DNA of 6,470 bases from an uncultured Persicitalea sp. (GTDB lineage: Bacteria > Bacteroidota > Bacteroidia > Cytophagales > Spirosomataceae): NCBI GenBank assembly GCA_950075905.1, contig CATMVR010000299.1, positions 1 to 6,470 of the forward strand, given 5' to 3'. The notes under the pieces are model-generated. The model made no database searches. It was given only the letters and a program-made list of their open reading frames with translations, and was not told the DNA's origin. A program made the position numbers and the translations under genes. This document shows positions 1 through 4,885 of this stretch, one piece after another (within the stretch, counting starts at the first letter, position 1; each line of letters starts with the position of its first letter).

Positions 1-202
1 GATGAACCTGGGCTATCTGGAGCAGTTTTTTCCGGCGTCCCGCTTTTACCGGCTTTCGCGCTCGCTGATGATCAATCTGGATTTTGTGGAGCGGATCGAA
101 AAAAATCAGCTGTATGTGAGCGTGATGGAAAAGCCGATTCTCTTCCCCGAGACGCAGCACCGCGAGCTCCTGCGGAAATTAGCGGTGGTGCGAACGCCCT
201 GA
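1..202 (+). CDS. LytTR-family DNA-binding response regulator, C-terminal part (5'-truncated by the window)
   Basis: This is the last 67 codons or so of a LytTR DNA-binding domain, the output domain of LytR/AlgR-type response regulators, which bind promoter DNA through a beta-rich fold. The diagnostic stretch is FYRLSRSLMINLDFVERIE, matching the family pattern F-x-R-x-HRS-x-(I/V)-N. It is followed by a short hairpin (NQLYVSVMEKPILF) and a final helix (HRELLRKLA). The frame is open at base 1, so the Met at bases 2-4 is probably internal and the receiver domain would lie to the left. The family usually ends shortly after the last helix, so the C-terminus is essentially complete with a short VVRTP tail. 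The TGA stop (200-202) falls inside sequence related to a heme-domain gene on the other strand (196-249), so the last residue and the stop may come from rearranged DNA. Its usual partner would be a PF06580-type kinase; the kinase at 633-2198 is of another type and converges on it, so I do not pair them. Confidence 0.85.
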   Translation, partial: MNLGYLEQFFPASRFYRLSRSLMINLDFVERIEKNQLYVSVMEKPILFPETQHRELLRKLAVVRTP

Positions 203-249
203 CTCTTGATGATACCGGCTTCCACGAAGACCTTACTACCCCACATGAA
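196..249 (-). pseudogene. Relic of a TIGR02603-type heme-binding domain C-terminus
   Basis: The minus strand reads FMWGSKVFVEAGIIKSQG. The intact cytochrome gene in this window has FMGGSKVFVEADAIKSQG at 4985-5038, so 15 of 18 residues agree and 41 of 54 bases agree by hand alignment. Most differences are at third codon positions, which points to descent from a paralogue that was once under protein selection rather than a recent copy. The fragment ends at KSQG. The following FLGGRSFMTKGL part of the domain is absent, replaced by the antisense of the LytTR gene. It lies in the same frame as the VPS10-type relic beside it, making a chimeric remnant. The domain's CxxCH heme site is not present. 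Confidence 0.65.
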
Positions 250-264
250 GGGAAATAGTAGTAC

Positions 265-540
265 CTCCGGCTGCGGACCATAGGTATGGTCGAGGGCGCA
301 GGCATACAACATGTTAATATCTTTGGGACTGACGATGATCCGTCCGGATTATTCCAATCCCACGTTGTTCCAGGACTTCTTTGCATCCGACGATTTGTAA
401 ATACCATTTCCCGGCGTGTGCGCCTGACGGATCACAAAAGTATCGCCCGTACCGGTCGATACCTGCTTTGGGTGCGATCGCACCAACGGCCGGGCCTGAA
501 TTCCTCCAAAAATACCCTTTTCGATCAGCCCGGGTGGATG
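265..540 (-). pseudogene. Relic of a VPS10/BNR-repeat (sialidase-like propeller) protein
   Basis: Read on the minus strand in one frame, this stretch gives recognisable pieces of the large secreted BNR/VPS10-type beta-propeller family: TGTGDTFVIR, GNGIYKSSDAKKSWNNVGLE, then SGRIIVSPKD and ACALDHTYGPQPE. In intact family members these parts read like GTGE-x-x-x-R, G(D/N)G-(V/I)-YKS-x-D-x-G-x-x-W, GLE-(K/D)-(T/S)-GRI and ALGHxYGPNPE. An in-frame TAA at 349-351 sits exactly where the family has a Lys or Asp after GLE, so a nonsense mutation is the simplest reading. Another in-frame stop lies upstream, near 547. There is no start codon context, and only about 90 of the many hundred residues of a full protein remain. 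At 265 the similarity ends abruptly and runs in frame into heme-domain sequence. It is a dead fragment, not a gene; the family match is from memory of the motifs. Confidence 0.7.
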
Positions 541-632
541 AGGACTTTATATTCGGTATAAGCCAGGAACCAGTCTATACCCTGCCCAAATAAAACCAGT
601 TAGTGGCTCTTGGTAACCATTCACGAGTCCTT
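541..632. other. Non-coding gap between the relic and the histidine kinase stop
   Basis: This 92-base stretch follows the kinase stop codon on the minus strand. I see no gene in it. The minus-strand frame of the adjoining relic is closed by a TAA near 547. A second frame reads a short peptide containing GIDWFLAYTEYKVLIHPG before a stop, which may be frameshifted older relic sequence, but I cannot assign it. There is no convincing GC-rich stem with a U-run to act as terminator for the kinase operon. Confidence 0.4.
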
Positions 633-2198
633 TCAGGTGGCATTCGTAGTGGAGCAGGGTAGTTGTACAATGAATTCCGAGCCTTCTCCTTCCTCGGTAC
701 GTACCAGCAGTTCGCCACCATGACCTTTTATGACAATATCGTAGCTCAACGACAGGCCGAGCCCGGTACCCTGCCCGGCGGGTTTGGTGGTAAAAAAGGG
801 GTGAAAGATTTTATCGAAGACCTTTTTCGGTATCCCCATCCCGTTGTCTTTTACCGATATTTCTATTTTGTTGCCTAGTTTTCTGGTACTGACTACAACC
901 AGTGGTTTGTAGGCAGAGTCCGATAGTTTCCTTTTTTCGGTAACAGCATAGAACGCGTTATTACACAAGTTCAGTAATACCCTTGACAGGTCTTCGGGTG
1001 CCGCGTCGACTTCCTGGATACTTTCATCGAAGTCTGTTTTAAAATTGGCAATAAATGTTTTATCCCTCGCCCGTAAGCCATGGTAACTCAGCCGCAGGAA
1101 CTCCTCCGCCAGGGCATTGATATTGGTTGGCTTTTTTTCTCCCGTACTGACTCTGGAATGTTGCAGCATTCCTTTCACAATGGCATCAGCACGCTTACCG
1201 TGTGAATCTATTCTTTCCCCATTGACTTTTATGTCCATGGCAATGGCCTTTGCTTCTTCCACGTCACCTTTTTCCAGCTCTTCCACCATCTCATCGATCA
1301 GACTTCGGTTAATCGCCGAGAAATTATTTACAAAATTCAGGGGGTTTTGTATTTCATGGGCAATTCCGGCGGTCAGTTCTCCCAGAGATGCCATCTTTTC
1401 CTTCTGAATCAGCTGGTTCTGAGTAGCTTTTAGTTCAAGAACGGTGTTTTTGAGGGTGTCGTTGGTAGTAGCCAGCGACTGATTCGCCTCTTGTAATTCA
1501 TTGGTGGTTCGCGCCAGGTAGTCTACCATTTCGTTGAAGGATTTTCCAAGGTCCGCTATTTCGTCCCCGGGTCGGCATTGCACTCTGGGCGAAAAGTCTC
1601 CTTCCCGCACGCGTATGGCCGCATTGCGGAGGGCCATGACAGGCGTAGAGATGTTTCTGGCCAGCCAAAAGCCTAATAAGATACCTATGCTTAATACAAT
1701 ACCGCTGACGAGCAGGGAGGTGATTTTAATTCTCTGCCTACCCGCATTGATTTCCCGGGTAGAAAAACCAATGAGGACAGCTCCCGACATAATGGGAGTT
1801 TCAAAAGAGGATCGCTTAACAATCAGTGAGTCGTTGGAGGTGGAGGTAAGGCTAAAAGAATTTTCCTCAGGGAAAGATTGAAACAGATTTTCCCTGACGG
1901 TATAAGATGTATGATTCTCATTCCACGTAGTATCAGACTGCAATAAAGCTACAAATTCGAGGCGTGGGTCATCTTTCACAAACTCCATGGCGGTTTGTAC
2001 CCCCTCAAAATTCTGCTCGGTCATGCTGATCTTTATCCCCAAAGAAACCGTATTGGCAAGATTTTGAACTTCTTTATCATAGTTATCATGTAACAGTCTT
2101 GCTTGCTGATCTGGGAAATAATAAAGCGTAAAAAATGAGAACATCAATACTACAGCAGCAACTGTGAGCCATATTTTATTTTTCAGATTAAATATCAT
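633..2198 (-). CDS. Membrane sensor histidine kinase (Cache-like sensor, HAMP, HisKA-type DHp, HATPase)
   Basis: This is a two-component sensor kinase: it autophosphorylates on His and passes the phosphate to a response regulator. Numbered from the ATG at 2198 (521 aa): TM1 about 8-28, an extracytoplasmic domain about 29-155, TM2 about 158-180, HAMP about 181-233, and a coiled linker about 232-267. The H-box is GELTAGIAHEIQNPLNFVNNF with the phospho-acceptor at H281. Then come the N-box NLCNNAFYAV (410-419), G1 DNGMGIP (451-457), F-box FHPFFTTKP and G2 GQGTGLGLS (475-483). All catalytic boxes are intact. The outer domain has a late GAVLIGFS strand like single Cache domains, but that assignment is tentative. 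A TTG nine bases upstream (2207) could also start it; I prefer ATG because MIFNLKNKIWLTV is a normal N-terminus. It lies 63 bases after the binding-protein gene and is probably the last gene of the operon. No response regulator is adjacent, so its output partner is unknown. Confidence 0.93.
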   Translation of the reverse strand: MIFNLKNKIWLTVAAVVLMFSFFTLYYFPDQQARLLHDNYDKEVQNLANTVSLGIKISMTEQNFEGVQTAMEFVKDDPRLEFVALLQSDTTWNENHTSYTVRENLFQSFPEENSFSLTSTSNDSLIVKRSSFETPIMSGAVLIGFSTREINAGRQRIKITSLLVSGIVLSIGILLGFWLARNISTPVMALRNAAIRVREGDFSPRVQCRPGDEIADLGKSFNEMVDYLARTTNELQEANQSLATTNDTLKNTVLELKATQNQLIQKEKMASLGELTAGIAHEIQNPLNFVNNFSAINRSLIDEMVEELEKGDVEEAKAIAMDIKVNGERIDSHGKRADAIVKGMLQHSRVSTGEKKPTNINALAEEFLRLSYHGLRARDKTFIANFKTDFDESIQEVDAAPEDLSRVLLNLCNNAFYAVTEKRKLSDSAYKPLVVVSTRKLGNKIEISVKDNGMGIPKKVFDKIFHPFFTTKPAGQGTGLGLSLSYDIVIKGHGGELLVRTEEGEGSEFIVQLPCSTTNAT

Positions 2199-2261
2199 TT
2201 GCTGCAATTTTGGAGATATGAATCATGATATACGTGTGGTGCTGTTACGCCACTTATCCGG

Positions 2262-2738
2262 TTAGAGTGACTTTTTTCCGTCAATTGTGATCTGCTTAAT
2301 ATCAGAAACTGTCACGTTATCATCTATAATTCCGATGGCTCCCGGATTTTCGGCTACGAAATCCTGAAGCTCCGTGGTGGAATTAAAAAAGTAAGGTGCG
2401 GAAGCTTTTCCCTGAAAAACGAGCGCGAGCCAGTACTTATTCATTTCATCCGGCTTCATATTATATACTTTATCACAAACCTCAATGCCAATCTTATTTC
2501 TGGTTTTCAGCAAGGCAATCAAAACTTTATTACCAGAGTTCCATCGTTGCCGTTCCCCCATAAATATTGATTTCAACTCTACGAAGGATAGCTCAGAAGG
2601 CGGACCCTTCTCATTGGCGATAACGGCAAGGCTTTGCTGTGCATGCCCCTTTGTCATAAGGAGCATTAGTATGATGACGAATACTACTCTTGGAACGATA
2701 GTACCGGAGGACATATAGTGGAGGCAGTTAATTTTCAT
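2262..2738 (-). CDS. Small secreted PstS-like substrate-binding protein (PBP-like domain)
   Basis: The 158-residue product has an N-terminal signal peptide: hydrophobic core VVFVIILMLLM, likely cleavage after GHA at residue 33. The mature part resembles the short stand-alone relatives of the phosphate-binding protein PstS: LSFVELKSIFMGERQRWNSG (50-69), YWLALVFQGKASAP (102-115) and FVAENPGAIGIID (127-139). The last matches the family's NPGAIGY motif. At about 125 mature residues it is roughly half a full periplasmic binding protein, which is usual for this subgroup. The ligand cannot be read from the sequence; phosphate is a family label only. The ATG at 2736-2738 comes one base after the barrel gene's TGA (TGA-C-ATG), strong evidence for translational coupling and for this start over an upstream TTG at 2756. 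With no permease or ATPase nearby it is more likely a sensory partner of the downstream kinase than a transport component; that is inference. Confidence 0.85.
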   Translation of the reverse strand: MKINCLHYMSSGTIVPRVVFVIILMLLMTKGHAQQSLAVIANEKGPPSELSFVELKSIFMGERQRWNSGNKVLIALLKTRNKIGIEVCDKVYNMKPDEMNKYWLALVFQGKASAPYFFNSTTELQDFVAENPGAIGIIDDNVTVSDIKQITIDGKKSL

Positions 2739-2739
2739 G

Positions 2740-3774
2740 TCAGAATCCAATTGCAAATTGAGTAGTAATAGCGTTTCCTAACAAATTACTACCAGTGTAT
2801 TGACGCTGGTACTCTATTTTTACCACAGCCAGATAGTTGATCTGATATCGTAAACCTGCCAGGTAGTAGGTATTTTGCTTAGTTTCCAGAATACTCCCCT
2901 CCGTCTCATGGTCGTCGGGATACATTAGGTTATCAATACGTATATAAGGAATTATTTTATCCGTAATTTTATAGCCCGCGTACGCGTAAGTAAATAATGC
3001 GCTTTGCATCGGTATGCTATCCCCCTTTGTTAACATCATGGTACTCTCTACCAGTAGTTCCAGTTTATCCCCAAAATTAGCTACCGAGGCAGTGACCAGT
3101 TGCTCGGTTAAATTGTGGTGAATCACCTGACCATGATGGGGGTCTACCCCCTTGGATAGCACATCGTGATAGTAAGACATCCCCAGCCGCATTCCCGTGC
3201 GGGGTTTTATATGCATGGCCAGCGTTACGGACTTGTTATTATTGTTATCCCACAAATCGGTGGACCCTATGCCATTCCCAATCATAAAATCATACCCAAA
3301 TTTCAACTTCCCAAGGTTGAGCCCCTGAAGGCTAATACCCGTTGTGTGCAGAGGGAAAAGGACGCTGGAAAAAATCATGGGGCGGCTAATGGTCGGAAAG
3401 AAAACCCGGCCGTGGTGGTAGGTATCATTCCAATAGTTTATGGGAGTATGGTGTTTCCCCAAAAGTGCATTGTGGTTTCCCTTGTAGTTGTATTTCAAAA
3501 CGACTCTTTCGATGCTTACAGAAAAACGGGTCTCGGAGTCGATATTGTATTTGAATACACTTTCGCCCAGGAAGGAGAATCGGTCGCTCAGGTCAGAGGT
3601 GATAAATAAATCCTGTTCTCCCAGGTTAAAGGCGAATCTGCCATCTCGGAACACTGTGCCGGCATCCACAAACCCTCTGATCTGTGTGTTGTTTTGGCAG
3701 AAACTTTCAGATGAAGCTGCGGTGAAAAAAGCTACCTGAATAAGTAATCGGGTAAAAGTATCTACATGTCTCAT
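2740..3774 (-). CDS. Outer-membrane beta-barrel (porin-like) protein
   Basis: The 344-residue product has a signal peptide MRHVDTFTRLLIQVAFFTAA...SFC|Q, typical of Bacteroidota exported proteins. A string of alternating amphipathic strands follows, and the protein ends in a terminal Phe (TTQFAIGF), the usual barrel assembly signal. It resembles a widespread but poorly named barrel family in which an early segment reads like FxLGQxDLFITSxLSDR, followed by G-x-xHTPxxYWNxxYHHG and a later LPxHTxGI. Here these are FNLGEQDLFITSDLSDRFSF, LGKHHTPINYWNDTYHHGR and FPLHTTGISLQG. That comparison is from memory. The His/Tyr/Trp-rich segment may line the pore or a binding site (inference). An upstream ATG at 3819 adds 15 residues; I prefer 3774 because it gives a normal signal peptide and has an A-rich upstream stretch. 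It is the first gene of the cassette, coupled to the binding-protein gene. The substrate is unknown. Confidence 0.85.
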   Translation of the reverse strand: MRHVDTFTRLLIQVAFFTAASSESFCQNNTQIRGFVDAGTVFRDGRFAFNLGEQDLFITSDLSDRFSFLGESVFKYNIDSETRFSVSIERVVLKYNYKGNHNALLGKHHTPINYWNDTYHHGRVFFPTISRPMIFSSVLFPLHTTGISLQGLNLGKLKFGYDFMIGNGIGSTDLWDNNNNKSVTLAMHIKPRTGMRLGMSYYHDVLSKGVDPHHGQVIHHNLTEQLVTASVANFGDKLELLVESTMMLTKGDSIPMQSALFTYAYAGYKITDKIIPYIRIDNLMYPDDHETEGSILETKQNTYYLAGLRYQINYLAVVKIEYQRQYTGSNLLGNAITTQFAIGF

Positions 3775-3820
3775 ACGTGTAATGCTTAAGTTAAATTCAA
3801 ATACATACACATGCTGCATG

Positions 3821-3835
3821 GTAGCATGCTGCTAC
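3821..3835. promoter_or_regulatory. Small inverted repeat GTAGCA-TGC-TGCTAC upstream of the barrel gene
   Basis: Perfect 6-base arms are separated by 3 bases, about 47 bases before the preferred start of the barrel gene (3774) and just before the alternative start at 3819. A partial direct repeat (CATGCTGC at 3810-3817 and 3825-3832) overlaps it. It could be a hairpin in the mRNA leader or a protein-binding site; nothing in the sequence decides. Confidence 0.3.
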
Positions 3836-3971
3836 TTCATGAAACAGATGCAATTTTAAGCTCGTATTCTGCGCTATTATATTCGGAAGTTTGTTCTCCT
3901 ACTACCTAGCTTCCCTTTGCTCTACAATCCAAATTCTCCGGGAGTATAAAAAATTACCTCCCTACTATCTG
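3836..3971. other. Non-coding leader region upstream of the barrel gene
   Basis: The whole gap between the BLUF stop and the preferred barrel start is about 400 bases (3775-4174), with no gene on either strand. This part is AT-rich. A minus-strand TATAAT lies near 3875-3880, but there is no partner -35 element at the right spacing, and it is not the Bacteroidota consensus. TACCT also occurs near 3903 and 3955. I see no riboswitch or small RNA that I can support. Confidence 0.4.
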
Positions 3972-4106
3972 TAAGGTAACCTTAGGTAGACCTACCATAA
4001 AGGTACTCATTTATAAAGGTATACCCATCATTAAAACTGCCTTTTAATTTTACAGTGACCCACTATTTTGGGCAAATGAATATACCAATTTATTGACCTT
4101 GAAGGT
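3972..4106. promoter_or_regulatory. Cluster of AAGGT/ACCTT half-sites upstream of the barrel/binding-protein/kinase operon
   Basis: Six AAGGT or ACCTT pentamers occur in 135 bases (3973, 3979, 4000, 4016, 4096, 4102); about 0.3 would be expected in random sequence. Several form palindromes: TAAGGT-A-ACCTTA (3972-3984), GGTAG-AC-CTACC (3985-3996), ACCTT-G-AAGGT (4096-4106) and GGTATACC (4018-4025). TAAAGGTA is directly repeated at 3998 and 4014, 16 bases apart. The arrangement suggests an operator array for a dimeric regulator of the downstream operon. A weak Bacteroidota-type promoter may sit among the sites on the minus strand: TTTG (4073-4076), 20 bases, then TAAAATTA (4045-4052) in place of TAnnTTTG. 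I do not recognise the regulator. Confidence 0.45.
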
Positions 4107-4139
4107 GATAAAAAGAAAACTAAAATTGTAATAAATATT

Positions 4140-4175
4140 AAAAAAAGTAACCATCTTCTATATTAGATGATTGTT
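4140..4175 (-). terminator. Probable rho-independent terminator of the BLUF gene
   Basis: Reading the minus strand after the BLUF stop codon, AACAATCATCT is followed by an 8-base loop, then AGATGGTT and, after two bases, a run of seven T (4146-4140). The core stem is CATCT/AGATG (4165-4169 with 4152-4156), extended by AAC/GTT across a 3-base bulge, and it overlaps the stop codon. The stem is AT-rich and weak, so leaky termination into the downstream operon is possible. Confidence 0.4.
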
Positions 4176-4597
4176 TATTTTTTCAGCATTCGCTGTGCAG
4201 TATTCCAGAACAGTAAAGCAGGGAATGTGCTTTTTTCAGCCAGACTGGAAAAGGTGATGAAATTGTCCACAAATACTCCTTCACCTATGCCCTGAGCGTC
4301 ATCCTTGCTAAGCTCGTGGTAGGCCATACTCCAATTATAGAAAACTCGATCCTTCTTATTTCCTTCGGCCAGGAGAACAATATTGGTATGCCGGTGATCC
4401 TGACCAATTTTTGTAAACAGATTAAGGACCGTTTCTTTTTCACCTTCCAAAATCTGGATAAACTCGTGGTTGTGATACAACAGGCAGCCTGTGATGTTGT
4501 TTTTCGAGTTAAAATCCCGTGCTTTTTCCAGAATACCGGAAATATCCTCCGCACCCAAAGATGAGGTGGCCGACGAGCAGTAAGTTAGTTCATACAT
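4175..4597 (-). CDS. Single-domain BLUF blue-light photoreceptor
   Basis: The 140-residue product is a short BLUF protein, which binds FAD and switches its hydrogen-bond network on blue-light absorption. By alignment with the cyanobacterial Slr1694 sequence (from memory; positions shift by two), the functional residues are all present: Tyr6 (LTYCSS), Asn30 (RDFNSKNNITG), Gln48 (EFIQILEG), and Trp89 and Met91 (YNWSM). The core strand-helix pattern covers about residues 1-93. The last 45 residues form the C-terminal cap helices found in stand-alone BLUF proteins; there is no GGDEF, EAL or cyclase domain. Such proteins act through partner proteins. The start ATG at 4595-4597 gives the canonical MYELTY N-terminus. 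The gene stands alone, with a probable terminator after it and about 290 bases of non-coding DNA before it. It lies directly upstream of the barrel/binding-protein/kinase cassette in the same orientation, so a light input to that system is possible but unproven. Confidence 0.95.
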   Translation of the reverse strand: MYELTYCSSATSSLGAEDISGILEKARDFNSKNNITGCLLYHNHEFIQILEGEKETVLNLFTKIGQDHRHTNIVLLAEGNKKDRVFYNWSMAYHELSKDDAQGIGEGVFVDNFITFSSLAEKSTFPALLFWNTAQRMLKK

Positions 4598-4652
4598 CGC
4601 AGTACTTTTTTTAATTACGTGTTATGAGGGCATCCTTAACTTATTGCCAGAT

Positions 4653-4662
4653 TACCTAAGGT
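4653..4662. promoter_or_regulatory. Quasi-palindrome TACCTAAGGT upstream of the BLUF gene
   Basis: ACCT-A-AGGT is a 9-base palindrome about 56 bases before the BLUF start. Its reverse complement, ACCTTAGGTA, is identical over 10 bases to 3979-3988 in the half-site cluster upstream of the barrel operon. A shared regulator is the simplest functional reading; chance is not excluded, since one 10-base match between two regions of this size is expected in roughly one of several such comparisons. Confidence 0.3.
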
Positions 4663-4691
4663 CGATTTTAATAACCCAGATGAATATACGA

Positions 4692-4724
4692 AAAAAGTAT
4701 TAATCCTTGCTTTATTTACACAAA
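4692..4724 (-). promoter_or_regulatory. Weak candidate promoter for the BLUF gene
   Basis: On the minus strand, TTTG (4721-4724) is followed by 21 bases and TACTTTTT (4692-4699), close to the Bacteroidota pattern of TTTG near -33 and TAnnTTTG near -7, with one mismatch in the -7 element. It would leave a leader of about 85 bases that includes the TACCTAAGGT palindrome. AT-rich DNA makes such matches common. Confidence 0.25.
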
Positions 4725-4885
4725 ATGGGGTCGAGTTTTAAAATTCGGATACATGATTGGTTTAGTCACAGCCTCCGTTACTCCCAGTCAATTCGAAGCT
4801 GATTTCTTATATCATCGATTTATCCAGTGATAATCTTCTTTTTTTTGCGTCCTCGTTTAGTTTTTGCTTCAGGGTAAGTCATTGC

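Larger units (their letters stand above)
4598..4885. other. Intergenic region between the cytochrome gene and the BLUF gene
   Basis: These 288 bases hold no convincing gene. They include the BLUF candidate promoter and palindrome listed separately, and a 20-codon minus-strand frame (4820-4882, MTYPEAKTKRGRKKKKIITG) just after the cytochrome stop. That frame is too short to call a gene. A weak stem, TTATC-CAGT-GATAA (4820-4833), is followed by a T-run only on the plus strand, where no gene precedes it. Confidence 0.5.

Noticed and set aside
72..407. A 111-codon minus-strand open frame starting near 407
   Set aside because: It overlaps the LytTR end and the relic in another frame, and its translation is low-complexity and unlike any family; the relic's own frame carries the recognisable motifs.
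1534..1881. Plus-strand open frame of 115 codons (and another at 1117-1407) inside the kinase gene
   Set aside because: Both are antisense shadows of a clearly coding histidine kinase and show no domain signal.
1..2198. LytTR regulator and histidine kinase as a two-component pair
   Set aside because: They are convergent, separated by a rearrangement scar, and LytTR regulators usually pair with PF06580-type kinases, not this HisKA/HAMP type.
3166..3609. Plus-strand open frame of 147 codons inside the barrel gene
   Set aside because: It is antisense to a well-supported outer-membrane protein, has no family motifs, and its composition is that of a reverse-strand shadow.
3875..3880. Minus-strand TATAAT as the promoter of the barrel operon
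   Set aside because: There is no -35 element at 16-18 bases, and Bacteroidota primary promoters use TAnnTTTG instead.
4751..4800. TTCGAA-containing stretch resembling a tRNA T-loop
   Set aside because: No acceptor, D or anticodon stems can be formed around it.
4820..4850. Stem TTATC-CAGT-GATAA followed by a T-run on the plus strand, a possible terminator
   Set aside because: The T-run is on the plus strand, but all neighbouring genes are on the minus strand; the 5-base AT-rich stem is weak.
4820..4882. Basic 20-residue minus-strand peptide MTYPEAKTKRGRKKKKIITG just after the cytochrome stop
   Set aside because: Too short, and the Lys run simply reflects a poly-A stretch; no homology or start signal supports it.
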